Below are positions 52,601 to 61,187 of a DNA stretch of 64,000 nt, one piece after another (the first letter of the stretch is position 1; every line of letters begins with the position of its first letter). The DNA lies in the NCBI GenBank assembly GCA_964437445.1, contig CAYTGR010000003.1, forward strand, positions 85,921 through 149,920, in the 5' to 3' direction. A model generated the notes under the pieces. It was not told the origin of the DNA, did no database searches, and saw nothing but the letters and a program-made list of their open reading frames with translations. This stretch comes from CAYTGR01 sp964437445 (lineage in GTDB: Bacteria > Chloroflexota > Anaerolineae > B4-G1 > SLSP01). A program made the translations under genes and the position numbers.

Positions 52601-55201
52601 ACAACCTTTGAGGAACAGGCCAACGAGCTCCAGTTCGTGGACGTGACCGGGCAGGCGCACCTGGCGACGAGGGTCGCGCTGGCGACCGAGGTGTGCGAAG
52701 ATCTCAACGCCGAGGCCTACGGCGGCGGCACGCCCTACGTCACCGTGCAGGTGCCGGCCGCCCCTTCCTATCTCAAAGACGTGGGCATAGATCTGGATTA
52801 TGGCGCGACGTTTAAGGCCTGGCACTTTGAGGCCGCCTACAGCCGCGCGATCAACTGCGTCTATCCACCCGGCGCTTGCGCGGAAAAGGAGGCCGGAGAC
52901 GAATCCGGGACCGGCATCACCCCGACGCTGGCCCTCTCTGCCTGGCATTTGATCCCCCGCGATTATGCGGGCGCCGCTTACGCGCGGCCGGTGCTGCACC
53001 CGGCGGCGTTGTTGCGCGCGACGACCACGGCGACGACGACGCTGGTCACCAATATCTACCCCCGGCCGGAGCCGGCGCTCGCGCTCACCGGCACGGAGCG
53101 GCTGCTGGTCTACGTGCAGGACGATCTCGCCAAACCACACGGCCGCGGCACCGAACTCTATGCGCTGCGCTATAGCGGCGGCTGGCTCGTGCCGACGCGC
53201 CTGACCAACGACACGCAGCCGGATTTCGCGCCGACGGTAGCGTATGTTGGCAACCGCGGCCTGCTGCTCTGGGAACACTCCACGCTCCCGACCGGGATCA
53301 CGCCGACGCTCAGCATCACCTTCGCGCAGAGCCTGGAGATCGCCGGCAGTGTCTGGAATGGCGCAGCCTGGAGCGCGCCGGTCACGTTGACGACCAACAA
53401 TCTGATGGATCATGCGCCCCGGCTGGCCGTCGGCAACGGCGGCGCGGCACTCGCGCTCTGGCAGACGAACGACGGGACCGACATCCTCGGAACGTCGGCG
53501 CACCCGCTGACGCTGACCTATGCGCTCTGGAATGGGACGGCCTGGAACGCGCCGGCCCCGGCGCTCACCGGCCTCTACGACGTGTTGGATGTGGACGCCG
53601 CCCTGGACTCCGCTACGCTCGGCACGCTCATCTACGCCCGCGACATGGACGGCGTGTTGAGCACCACGACCGACAGCGAGCTCTTCTACAGCACCTTCAA
53701 CGGCGCGGCCTGGAGCGCGCCGACGCGAGTGACCAGCGATACGGTAGCCGATACGACCCCGGCAGTGGCTTACGATCCGGCCGGCGTCCGGCATCTGCTC
53801 TGGCTGCGCGACGGGCAACTGGTAGAACTGCGCAGCTCGTGGGACCCGGCGCAGGCGCAGGTGGTGCTGCCTGCCGCCACGGAAGGCGGGCTGCTTGGCT
53901 TCCGGCTCAGCCGCGCCGCCGATGGCAACCTCGCGCTGAGCTGGCAGGCGGTCAACGGCGCGGGCAGCGACCTCACGTACAGCCTCTACGACGGGGCCGA
54001 CGGCCGCTGGAGTGTGGCGCGCCCCCTCCTGAACGATCTGGCGGTGGAGGCGGCGCACAGTCCGGCCTTTGGGGATGACGGTAATCTCTACCTGGCTTAC
54101 CAACAGACGGCGCTCACGTTGGTCACCAAGACGGTGGCGATTTCGCCGACGCTGACCATCACGGTCACCGGCCTGCCGCAGCCGGGCCAGAGCGACCTGG
54201 TTTTCCTGGAGCACCCGGTCGGCTACGACTGGGCGCTGGAGTCGCTCCAGGCGGCGCCGGCCAACCCGGCGCCGGGCCAGGCGGTGACGCTCACTGCCAT
54301 CCTGCGCAACGCCGGCGACCGGGTCCCGCCCGCACCGCAGGTCGCCTTCTACGACGGCGCGACGGCCATCGCTACGTGGACGCTCGCGCTCAGCCCGGCG
54401 GGCGGGTACACGGTCCCGGTCACGCTGAGCTGGACGTTGCCGCTCACGCCGGGGATGCACACGCTTATCGCGGTGGCCGATCCGGCCGCTCTGGTCACCG
54501 AGACCGACGAGGCGAACAACGCCTTCACGCTCACTACCAGCCTGCCCGATCTCTGGCCGGAACTCGCCGAGCCGGAGTTCAGCAGCACGGCGCTTACCGT
54601 GACGGTGCGGGTCGGTAACGCGGGCGCCATTGTGGCCACCACGCCGTTCACGCTCGCCCTGCGGCTCGCTGATCCGTTGACCGGGACACAGGTCGCCGTC
54701 TGGCCGTGGACCGCCAGTGTGGCGCGGGGCGGGCTGGTCACGGCGACGCTGGTGGTGACGGACCTGACGCCGCTGGCGGAGACCACGGAGACGCTCTGGC
54801 TCCAGGTGGATGCCGGTGACACAGTGTGGGAGGCGGACGAAACTAACAACAACATAGACGTCCCGTTCGGCTGGCGGCCCGACCTCACGCTGACGGCGGC
54901 GGACATCGCCGACGACGGCGCAGTGACTATCCACAACCAGGGGTATCTCACGGCCACCGGGGTCCTGGTGGAAGTGCGTGGCGGCAGCCTGACGGGAACG
55001 GTGCAATCCACCCAGACCATCGCTGCCATTGCGCCGGGCGGGAGCGCTGTCGCGCCGTTGACGTTTACCGGCGGGCTTTTCTTCGTCCGCGCCGACCCGC
55101 TGGACGCGATCCCTGAACTGGACGAGAGCAACAACCTGGCGACCGGTGTTTTCTTAGTCTGGCACCAGCTCTACCTGCCGCTGGTGTTGCGCAATCGTTG
55201 A
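49619..55201 (+). CDS. Giant secreted surface protein: parallel beta-helix, CARDB repeats, YLPLVLRN tail
   Basis: 1860 residues from ATG 49619 (AAGGAGG upstream). Signal peptide 1-32 (LAALPAPVAAA). The region at about 130-500 is a right-handed beta-helix with NosD-like turns (NNHITINNGS, VEDNTIAVV, IVRNRLSYT, VVSNTIQNF, IRDNIFINN). CARDB-like domains occur at about 590-700 and repeatedly from about 1540 to 1830 (VxxTxExNN motifs), and a region at about 1150-1500 has propeller-like repeats with WNGxAWSAP. It ends QLYLPLVLRNR. Likely an adhesin or polysaccharide-binding protein exposed outside the cell. The downstream serine hydrolase gene is nearly contiguous. Confidence 0.85.
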   Translation: MNVRRGLRWLVVFAVLGNLGLAALPAPVAAASPHAPAAACDFGYVYVGNTEVDLSILYQGAVTIYRNDIPIFTATSASSTAAFKTDSGLTRGQRYTYRGEIVDSYGQHWICLAGGGAAFDVVAGEVMGQLQRDATWAGDTWVISPSLSLAEGVRLTIAPGTAVQGPPGATFPGPGGLHLSNNTRLTVNGAALSDLAVYGLGTTSVLAIQDSTLHNTALAGGQMTIFARNTGSSDGSAYIQADVPAGQRLEFADNVLPGYQVTILAASTANVHLTGNVLDGLELSHASSTPQLDGDYLIANNVFSDTLNHSWGVAVANLRHGTLTIANNHITINNGSYLELRDFFTGTLGTRRLSGNTLRSQLVMRDVDHLIVEDNTIAVVYPYNYGIQMENASYNRIVRNRLSYTQTGASYPVVGIGISFGGSYGAVYSIHNEVVSNTIQNFYHTQVGEGVGIGLGFAADNLIRDNIFINNRRNVQLGAYDPYNQGTNDGEHPANNQVYNNIFARRTGTGNVNFWFAAPCTTEACANTWAVAKTPGSNIIGGAYLGGNCWSDYAGTDPDGDGLGNVAYPLNTDNSDPRPLFSADCARPDLVVAPFLLRIGDVTYLGGRYYLPVDLRVQNVGSGQAEASLLRVSDNGGWSQNFSVSSLLPGAAQTFHVDWDLTPILVAGRGLNTVQLNTQADFNAAVIEISEANNSRSASLALDVRPRILGIQAEFPLDGGHYYLQNEAVANQLKVFVDWNGLLPGTGTAPYGDVYFNVNGVQVKETGQSWGAQHTYDMGSEFTPALSCPGPNALRTWAALSLGGVEITSLETALQPIVFPFPGWVQWVIQNIPGSDASFETTPKSPVVEYAYTFKYPKPAFEADWTPPGWLPFLGGQPIGIRETQATADALGRSNGSGQVGLSGQTGMEFGAVTARGLISGKGDVRFKCGESLDLTRAQLNLDVSAEYKKEMGLADLVPGLRAAESWPVIGRIIRWVNGIAKISGAFGPGVNVHTTFEEQANELQFVDVTGQAHLATRVALATEVCEDLNAEAYGGGTPYVTVQVPAAPSYLKDVGIDLDYGATFKAWHFEAAYSRAINCVYPPGACAEKEAGDESGTGITPTLALSAWHLIPRDYAGAAYARPVLHPAALLRATTTATTTLVTNIYPRPEPALALTGTERLLVYVQDDLAKPHGRGTELYALRYSGGWLVPTRLTNDTQPDFAPTVAYVGNRGLLLWEHSTLPTGITPTLSITFAQSLEIAGSVWNGAAWSAPVTLTTNNLMDHAPRLAVGNGGAALALWQTNDGTDILGTSAHPLTLTYALWNGTAWNAPAPALTGLYDVLDVDAALDSATLGTLIYARDMDGVLSTTTDSELFYSTFNGAAWSAPTRVTSDTVADTTPAVAYDPAGVRHLLWLRDGQLVELRSSWDPAQAQVVLPAATEGGLLGFRLSRAADGNLALSWQAVNGAGSDLTYSLYDGADGRWSVARPLLNDLAVEAAHSPAFGDDGNLYLAYQQTALTLVTKTVAISPTLTITVTGLPQPGQSDLVFLEHPVGYDWALESLQAAPANPAPGQAVTLTAILRNAGDRVPPAPQVAFYDGATAIATWTLALSPAGGYTVPVTLSWTLPLTPGMHTLIAVADPAALVTETDEANNAFTLTTSLPDLWPELAEPEFSSTALTVTVRVGNAGAIVATTPFTLALRLADPLTGTQVAVWPWTASVARGGLVTATLVVTDLTPLAETTETLWLQVDAGDTVWEADETNNNIDVPFGWRPDLTLTAADIADDGAVTIHNQGYLTATGVLVEVRGGSLTGTVQSTQTIAAIAPGGSAVAPLTFTGGLFFVRADPLDAIPELDESNNLATGVFLVWHQLYLPLVLRNR

Positions 55202-55212
55202 GGGGGTGTTGT

Positions 55213-56280
55213 GTGGGCTGGGCTCACGAACTGGATTGTTATTTTCAAGACCTGGAGCGCCGCGACGAATTTTCCGGCGTCGTGCTCATCACGCGGGGCG
55301 CAAGTCCTGTCTACTCGGGCGCTTACGGCTACGCCAGCCGCGCCTGGAAGGTTCGCAACACGCTGGAGACACGGTTTGATACGGCTTCCATCACCAAGCT
55401 GTTCACGGCTGTGGCGGTGTTGCAGCTGGTGGATCAGGGCCGGCTGGCGTTAGACACCGGCGTGGTTGACTTCCTGGGGCTGACGGAGACGGCGATCTCT
55501 CCGGCGGTGACCGTCTATCACCTTTTGACTCACACCTCCGGCATCGGCGACGATTGCGACGAGGAGGCCGGCGAGGTCTACGAGGATTTGTGGCGGGACA
55601 AACCGAACTATGCGGTGCAGGAAACCGCCGATTTCCTGCCTCAGTTTATCCACCGGCCCGCCAACTTCCCGCCCGGCGCGGGCTGCCGGTATTGCAACTG
55701 TAGTTTTGTGCTCCTGGGGCTGATGCTGGAGAAGATCACTGGACTCTCCTACCGGGATTACGTGCGGCAGCAAATCTTTGCGCCGGCCGGGATGGCACGG
55801 TCGGATTTCTTCCGCCTGGACCGTGTGCAGGAAGAGGTCGCGGAAGGCTGCGATCCGCTGCGCGACGACACCGGGACCATCGTGGCGTGGAAAAAGAATA
55901 TCTACTCGTACCCCCCGGTGGGATCGCCGGACAGTGGGGCCTACGTGACCGCCGGCGACCTGGATCGCTTCCTGCGGGCCTTGCAGGCTGGCCGGCTGCT
56001 CTCGCCGGCGTTGACCGCGGATTTCCTGACGCCCAAAGTCTTCTACCGTGAAACGGAGACCCGCACCATCCGAGTCGGTTATGGGTTGGAGTTCTCCTTT
56101 GACAAGGCCGGGCGCCTGCTGTTTTACCAAAAAGAAGGGGTGAACGCCGGCGTCAGCGCGATCATGCGTTACTTCCCGGCCTACGATTTAAACGTAGTGC
56201 TGCTCTCCAACCTGATGGACGGGGTTTGGGAGCCGATCTGGAAAATCCACGATGAGGTGATGGCAGAACAGCTCAGTTGA
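55213..56280 (+). CDS. Serine beta-lactamase-family hydrolase (cytoplasmic or leaderless)
   Basis: 355 residues if started at GTG 55213 (AGGGGGT upstream); a TTG at 55198 overlaps the preceding stop. The nucleophile motif is S59-I-T-K62 (FDTASITKLF) and YCN is the YxN motif. No signal peptide is seen. Class C/esterase fold, probably a peptidase or esterase. Its 5' end is duplicated as a scar at 49522-49570. Confidence 0.85.
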   Translation: MGWAHELDCYFQDLERRDEFSGVVLITRGASPVYSGAYGYASRAWKVRNTLETRFDTASITKLFTAVAVLQLVDQGRLALDTGVVDFLGLTETAISPAVTVYHLLTHTSGIGDDCDEEAGEVYEDLWRDKPNYAVQETADFLPQFIHRPANFPPGAGCRYCNCSFVLLGLMLEKITGLSYRDYVRQQIFAPAGMARSDFFRLDRVQEEVAEGCDPLRDDTGTIVAWKKNIYSYPPVGSPDSGAYVTAGDLDRFLRALQAGRLLSPALTADFLTPKVFYRETETRTIRVGYGLEFSFDKAGRLLFYQKEGVNAGVSAIMRYFPAYDLNVVLLSNLMDGVWEPIWKIHDEVMAEQLS

Positions 56281-56326
56281 GGGCTGGTCGTTTGCTATGG
56301 ATGTTATGTAGCACACGTTATTGCGT

Positions 56327-56354
56327 GACCACGGACGACAGACCGCAGACCACC
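56327..56354. repeat. Heptanucleotide repeat (gaccrcr)4
   Basis: Units gaccacg gacgaca gaccgca gaccacc. Related arrays: 34212-34239, 43379-43392, 60729-60756 and, reversed, 60884-60918. Confidence 0.75.
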
Positions 56355-56375
56355 GGATAGGAGGAGGGCGGGTTT

Positions 56376-56426
56376 GTTGTGGCGTGCTTCAGTACGCTCA
56401 TCACCGCGCTAAAGCGCCTTACTACC
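56376..56426. repeat. GTAGT palindromic element, copy 3
   Basis: ttgtggcgtgcttcagtacg at one end, gcgctaaagcgccttactac at the other, about 51 bp. It lies between convergent genes. Confidence 0.6.
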
Positions 56427-56491
56427 AGATTCTCTCTTGATATTGAGAGAGTACGGAAAGGTGTGGCCGGGCGTCCGTGGTTGCTGGTTGG

Positions 56492-57670
56492 TCAGGCGGG
56501 GGATAGGCCGTGCTTCACGTCTTGCTTGATCCACACCAGGCTGACCAGGAAGCCGACGAAGAGGATCGCCGCGCCGCTGAGATAGGGATAGGTAATGTTC
56601 ACGTCAAAGACGGTCCCGGCCCAGAGCGGTCCGGCGATCTGCCCCAGGCTCATGAACGAGCTGTTCAGCCCCATCGCCGCGCCCTGGTCGGCGTCGGCTC
56701 GCCGCGAGGTGAGCGCCTGGATGGACGGGCGCAGCAGCGCGTGGGATAGGATGTAGACGCCACTGGTCAACAGTGCCGTTGCGTAGGAGTTCGCCAGCAG
56801 GAGCACCAGAAAGCCCACCGCGTTGGTCAACAGCGTGGTCTTGATCACGGCAGCTTCGCCCCAGCGTCGCGTCACCGGCCCGGTCAGCAGCCCTTGGAGC
56901 ACGGCCGAGGTGAGGCTGACCACGACCAGGACCGTGCCCACCTGCTGCGGGTTGAGCTCAAATTTCGCCAGCGCGTAGAGGCCGAAGATCGCCTGGAAGT
57001 TTGTCGCGCCGAAGCTGACCACGAAGGCCATGATCAGCAGGACCCCCAGCGGGCCGGTCAGCGCCTGCCCCAGCTGGCGGAAGTCCAGCAGCTGCACAGC
57101 GCGATCCCGCCGGCGTGCCTCCGGCGGCAGCGACTCCGGGACGATCAGCACGATGAGCAGCAGCGAGACCGCCGACAGTCCCGCCGCGATGAAGAAGGGG
57201 CGGGTGAGCGAATCGCCGGCCAGCCAGCCGCCCACCCCCGGTCCCAGGATGACACCCAGCGCCAGCGCCCCGCCGAGCTGCCCGATGCCGGCCCCCCGGT
57301 CCTTTTCTCCGGTGCAGTCGCCGACGTAGGCCATTGCCGCCGGCATTGTGGCCGACGCGAGCAGGCCGGAGAGCAGGCGGGCGACGTAGAGCATCCACAG
57401 CTGCGTCGCCAAGCCGAAGCCGAGCAGCGTCAGGCTGTTCCCCACCATGCTGACCACCAGGATCGGTTTGCGCCCAATCCGGTCCGAGAGGCTGCCCCAG
57501 ACCGGGGCAAAGAGCAGCTGCATGAGCGCGTAGAGCGCGATCAGCAGCCCGTATTCCTTGCCGCTGGCGCCCAGCCGCGTGAGGAGAAACGGGAAGATCG
57601 GCACGACCATCCCAAAGCCCAGCATGACGACAATCAGCGCAAACGCGAGGATCAGGATGTTTTTCTGCAT
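56492..57670 (-). CDS. MFS multidrug/tetracycline-type exporter
   Basis: 392 residues from ATG 57670 (AGGAGG upstream), twelve membrane spans. The loop between helices 2 and 3 reads GSLSDRIGRKPILV, the DHA1 drug-antiporter motif A, and motif C is GVILGPGVGGWLAG. It probably exports a hydrophobic compound. It follows the PEP-utilizing enzyme by 85 bp on the same strand, which hints at a modify-and-export pair. Confidence 0.88.
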   Translation of the reverse strand: MQKNILILAFALIVVMLGFGMVVPIFPFLLTRLGASGKEYGLLIALYALMQLLFAPVWGSLSDRIGRKPILVVSMVGNSLTLLGFGLATQLWMLYVARLLSGLLASATMPAAMAYVGDCTGEKDRGAGIGQLGGALALGVILGPGVGGWLAGDSLTRPFFIAAGLSAVSLLLIVLIVPESLPPEARRRDRAVQLLDFRQLGQALTGPLGVLLIMAFVVSFGATNFQAIFGLYALAKFELNPQQVGTVLVVVSLTSAVLQGLLTGPVTRRWGEAAVIKTTLLTNAVGFLVLLLANSYATALLTSGVYILSHALLRPSIQALTSRRADADQGAAMGLNSSFMSLGQIAGPLWAGTVFDVNITYPYLSGAAILFVGFLVSLVWIKQDVKHGLSPA

Positions 57671-57755
57671 GGTTTCCTCCTGGCTGGTAGTCAAGCGCTT
57701 CAGCGTCGTTCCCGCGGCCACGACAAACCGGGGCTGCCTGGCGACTCAGGACGAC

Positions 57756-60386
57756 TCAGGAAAGGGTGACGGTGCCGGCGCTCCCATCTACCGTGACCGT
57801 CTGCCCATTGCGGATGCGCCGGGTGGCGACGCCGGTGCCCATCACCGCCGGGATGTTGTACTCGCGGGCGACGATGGAGCCGTGCGAGAGCGGCCCGCCC
57901 ACGTCGGTGACGACGGCGGCGGCCATCGCAAAAAGCGGCGTCCAGGCGGGGGTAGTGGTGCCGGCGACCAGGACGCAGCCCGGCTTCATCTGGTCAAAGT
58001 CCTCCGGGCCGTGGAGGACGCAGGCGGGGGCCGTCACCCGCCCGGCGCTCGCGCCGATGCCCTTGAGGGTGCCACCGGTCTGGCTCTCTGCCGACACTGG
58101 GGCGAAGGCTTCTACGTTGATACCCGAATATCGCTTCCGGGGCGGCAACATCGGTGGTGGGCTGACGCGCTTGAGCGCGGCGTGGCGGGCCTGGCGTTGC
58201 GCTACGCTGGCGGCCAGATTCACGAGCGGCTCGCCGCGCTCCAGGGCAGTGAGCGCCTTTTGTACTTCGTCCACTTGCAACCAGAAGATGTCTTCAGCGG
58301 CGGCGATGCTCCCGCCCTGTACCAGCCGGCGGCCCAGTTCGCGCAGCAGGGCGCGCAGCACGGGGTAGCCCAGGCCGATGTCGGCGAGGGCATTCTCACG
58401 CACCTGCGCCATCGCCTGCCCGAGCTTAAGTGCCTGCTCAAAGGCCCAGCGGCGCAGCCCCTTGAGCCGGCCGCGGATGGCCGCGACGGCTTGCTCACGT
58501 TTTTCGGCCGCCGCTTGCTGGCGTTCATGCGGGTTGGCCCCCGCGCCACGCAGGTACATCTTGATCGTTTTCAGCATGGGCGTGGGGTCGTCCAGCGGCA
58601 GCGGCGTGGCAAAGTCCAGGTCATAGACGATGTGGCCGTAGGCATTCAGGTGGGTTTGCAGGCGTGCGTAGAAATCGGGAAGGAGGGAGTGGGGTGCAGG
58701 GAGCAGGGAAGGCGAAGTAGCGAACTGGGTCGCAAGGTCGGCAGAAGGCGTATGCAAGAGGTATTCAGCCAGGTCTGGGTGCGCACGCACCCACTCAGCC
58801 AGATCGTAAAGCGATTTTTCAGCCTGGATGGGCGTGGTGTCGTAGCCCATCAGGAACACGGGCGCGGCCGGGTCGCCGGCTCGCCGGATCAGCCTGGTGT
58901 AGACGTTGGTGAACAGCATTTCAGCGCCGGCTGAGGCGCCCGTTGTGGCCACCAGCAGCGATGAGAAGTGCAGCATCGCCGCGTTGTTCAGCTCCTGGAT
59001 CCCGGCCCACAGCTCGGTGAGCGACAAGGCTTCTGGCACGCCAGCTTGCCAGCGGGCGACCGTGGCCGCGTAGCGGGGGCGGATCTGGTCGCGCCAGAGC
59101 GGGAGGGCCTCGCGCAACATGCGCGGCGCGGAAAGTATCATCTGGGTGAGAATCCACCACCATTCGCGCAAGGTATAGGTGCCGTTGATGTATACATAGC
59201 TGTTGATGGTCACGATATAATCCGGCAGCTGTGGCTCGGAGCGGGTCAAGGGGCGCAGCACTTCCTTGACGCCGACGCGGGCAATGGTCGGGATAGCGAG
59301 GGTCTCAAACAGCGGGCTGACCGGATCCGGCATCAAGTCGGCGAGGCCGGCGTGCATATACTGGCCCTTGGGGTTGGGCAGTGGCCATTCAATGGGGGTG
59401 GGCGCCTCTGGCAGCGCTGTGATGGGGCGGGCCTGGACGATGAAGAAATCGCCCTCGGCCCAGCACCATTCCACATCCTGCGGGGTCCCGTAGAGCGTCT
59501 CAATGCGGCGGCCCAGGGCAGCCAGTTCGGCCACCTGGGCGTCGGTCAGGACGCGCGCCCGGCGTTGCGCCTCGGGGACAGGGCGCTCCTCTGTCCCCTG
59601 CGCGGTGCGGACGGTCAACACCTGCTTGTCGGCGATCTCGCGCGCGCTGACCTGCCCCGTGCTCTTGTCTACCGTGTACGTGTCCGGCGTCACCAGCCCG
59701 CCAACGATGGCCTCACCCAAGCCCCACGCTGCGTTGATGAGGACCTCGTCGCGCCGCCCGTTGAGGGGATTGGCGGTGAAGAGGATGCCGGCGGCCGCGG
59801 CGGGCACGAGGGCCTGCACCACGACCGCCAGGCTGACCGCGGCCTGGTCCACGCCGTGCTGGAGCCGATAGCCGATGGCGCGCGCGGTCCACAGGCTGGC
59901 CCAGCAGCGCTTGACCGCCTCCAGGACCGCTGCTGCCCCCTGGAGGTTGAGGTAGGTCTCCTGTTGCCCGGCGAAGGAGAGGTCGGGCAGGTCCTCGGCG
60001 GTGGCGGAGGAGCGGACGGCGACGGGCACGGGTGGCGTAGTGCGTGTTGTGTTTTCGGATCCGGCAGCCAGGGTTGCGTAAGCAGATTGGATGGCTGCTG
60101 CGATATCAGCAGGAATGGCGGCCTGGACAAAGAGGGCGTGGATGCGGGCTGCCACGGTCTCCAGCGTGGCCGGCTGCGTCACGTCTGCGTCCTGGAGGGC
60201 CGCGGCGATGGCGGGTTGCAGGTCGTTGGCAGCCACGAATTGCCGGTAGGCGGCGGTGGTGACGTGGAAGCCGGGGGGCACGGGCAGGCCGGCGGCACTC
60301 AAGCGGGCCAGCGAGGCTCCCTTGCCGCCGACGGTCTCCAGCACGGCCTGGGGATCGGCCAAAGGCAGGATGTAGGGGTTTTGCAT
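57756..60386 (-). CDS. PEP-utilizing enzyme, rifampin-phosphotransferase/PEP-synthase-like
   Basis: 876 residues. The N-terminal ATP-grasp domain has VGGKGASLARLSAAGLPVPPGF and the ssatAEDLPDLSFAGQQETYLN segment; the middle is helical and variable; the C-terminus holds the swivelling His domain with GGPLSHGSIVAREYNIPAVMGTG, the phosphorylated His near residue 835. There is no C-terminal PEP-binding barrel, so the order ATP-grasp-helical-His matches rifampin phosphotransferase rather than PpsA. The substrate is unproven. GGAGGTG precedes the ATG. A heptanucleotide array sits in frame at 58677-58711. The 100-residue protein is 20 bp upstream. Confidence 0.85.
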   Translation of the reverse strand: MQNPYILPLADPQAVLETVGGKGASLARLSAAGLPVPPGFHVTTAAYRQFVAANDLQPAIAAALQDADVTQPATLETVAARIHALFVQAAIPADIAAAIQSAYATLAAGSENTTRTTPPVPVAVRSSATAEDLPDLSFAGQQETYLNLQGAAAVLEAVKRCWASLWTARAIGYRLQHGVDQAAVSLAVVVQALVPAAAAGILFTANPLNGRRDEVLINAAWGLGEAIVGGLVTPDTYTVDKSTGQVSAREIADKQVLTVRTAQGTEERPVPEAQRRARVLTDAQVAELAALGRRIETLYGTPQDVEWCWAEGDFFIVQARPITALPEAPTPIEWPLPNPKGQYMHAGLADLMPDPVSPLFETLAIPTIARVGVKEVLRPLTRSEPQLPDYIVTINSYVYINGTYTLREWWWILTQMILSAPRMLREALPLWRDQIRPRYAATVARWQAGVPEALSLTELWAGIQELNNAAMLHFSSLLVATTGASAGAEMLFTNVYTRLIRRAGDPAAPVFLMGYDTTPIQAEKSLYDLAEWVRAHPDLAEYLLHTPSADLATQFATSPSLLPAPHSLLPDFYARLQTHLNAYGHIVYDLDFATPLPLDDPTPMLKTIKMYLRGAGANPHERQQAAAEKREQAVAAIRGRLKGLRRWAFEQALKLGQAMAQVRENALADIGLGYPVLRALLRELGRRLVQGGSIAAAEDIFWLQVDEVQKALTALERGEPLVNLAASVAQRQARHAALKRVSPPPMLPPRKRYSGINVEAFAPVSAESQTGGTLKGIGASAGRVTAPACVLHGPEDFDQMKPGCVLVAGTTTPAWTPLFAMAAAVVTDVGGPLSHGSIVAREYNIPAVMGTGVATRRIRNGQTVTVDGSAGTVTLS
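58677..58711. repeat. Heptanucleotide array inside the PEP-utilizing enzyme gene
   Basis: Units gggaagg agggagt ggggtgc agggagc agggaag lie in the coding sequence and encode part of the Ser/Pro/Leu-rich stretch SPSLLPAPHSLLP between two helical segments. Confidence 0.75.
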
Positions 60387-60406
60387 GATGCACCTCCAAA
60401 GTGTAT

Positions 60407-60709
60407 TCAGTCAGCCTCTGTGGTGAAACATGGCTGCGTTTGCGTAAGTCCTGAAGTCTCCAGTTCGGGCGGGCCGAGCCGCTGGACCAGTACCACGGTT
60501 AGATTGAGATCCCACAGTTTGTTCAGGAGGCCGCGCAGGGCAGCCTGGTCGGCCAGCGGGCCGGTCAGGGTCATGATGGGGGGGATGGCCTCACTGTTCT
60601 CTACGGTGATCTCCATGTCGTTGAGCCACCCCGACCAGCGTGGATCTAACACGCCCTCCACCTGGATCCGGTACCGGGCGGGCAATGGCGGGCACGGCCT
60701 CGGTTTCAT
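60407..60709 (-). CDS. Small conserved partner of the PEP-utilizing enzyme
   Basis: 100 residues from ATG 60709. The core VEGVLDPRWSGWLNDMEI ... TLTGPLADQAALRGLLNKLWDLNLTVVLVQRL matches a small alpha/beta protein of unknown function common in Chloroflexota and actinobacteria (family knowledge, not searched). It is 20 bp before the PEP-utilizing enzyme, so co-transcription is likely. Confidence 0.6.
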   Translation of the reverse strand: MKPRPCPPLPARYRIQVEGVLDPRWSGWLNDMEITVENSEAIPPIMTLTGPLADQAALRGLLNKLWDLNLTVVLVQRLGPPELETSGLTQTQPCFTTEAD

Positions 60710-60778
60710 GCTATTTCCTTTCTGAAAAGACCACGGACGACGGACCACAGACTACCAGAAATCAGTCACGCTCGCTTA

Positions 60779-60827
60779 GCGAATAGCGAATGGCGAATAG
60801 CGAATAGCAAATGGCGAATGGCGAATA
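60779..60827. repeat. Heptanucleotide tandem repeat (gcgaatr)7
   Basis: Seven units, gcgaata, gcgaatg or gcaaatg, in exact phase. Reverse complement of the 38812-38930 family. Confidence 0.9.
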
Positions 60828-61094
60828 AGAGAAACTCCGCGCTCTCTGCGCCTCCACGGTGAAACAGGCTTTCATAGCAGGCCTGACTGTGGTCGGCGGT
60901 CTGTGGTCAGTGGTCAAAATGACTGACGCTTGACTGCTAACCGGACAGGTTGGCCCTGAATTACTTATATCATACGCCGGAAAGAAGGGAAAAGTCATCC
61001 CCTATTTGGGGGAACGGGGTGGGGGATTTGTTTTTTTGTAGTAATGCCTTACGATCTTTGAGAAAATAATTCGGTCACAGGGACTGTGGGCTTT

Positions 61095-61160
61095 GTAGTA
61101 ACGTCTTCAGGCGTTTCTTTGCTGGCTGCTGAAAGGGAGAATGCCTAAAGGCGTCACTAC
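61095..61160. repeat. GTAGT palindromic element, copy 4
   Basis: gtagtaacgtcttcaggcg pairs with cctaaaggcgtcactac. It lies 28 bp beyond the LuxR stop codon. Confidence 0.65.
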
Positions 61161-61187
61161 TTTATAAACTTCATCAGGTGTTACATG

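Larger units (their letters stand above)
60710..61187. other. Repeat-rich intergenic region before the PEP-utilizing set
   Basis: No gene. In order it contains a gaccacg heptamer array (60729-60756), the (gcgaatr)7 array (60779-60827), a diverged catgaaagcc-type repeat on the opposite strand (about 60826-60878), ggtctgt heptamers (60884-60918), a weak extended -10 TGA-TATAAG on the minus strand (60973-60965), and a GTAGT element (61095-61160). Confidence 0.7.

Noticed and set aside
52043..55006. 987-codon open frame antisense to the giant surface gene
   Set aside because: It is Arg/Gly/Gln-rich low-quality sequence produced by GC-rich codon bias; the opposite strand has a signal peptide, domains and a ribosome site.
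60965..60973. Confident promoter for the PEP-utilizing set
   Set aside because: Only an extended -10 with a poor -35 and 255 bases of repeats before the first start; kept as a remark only.
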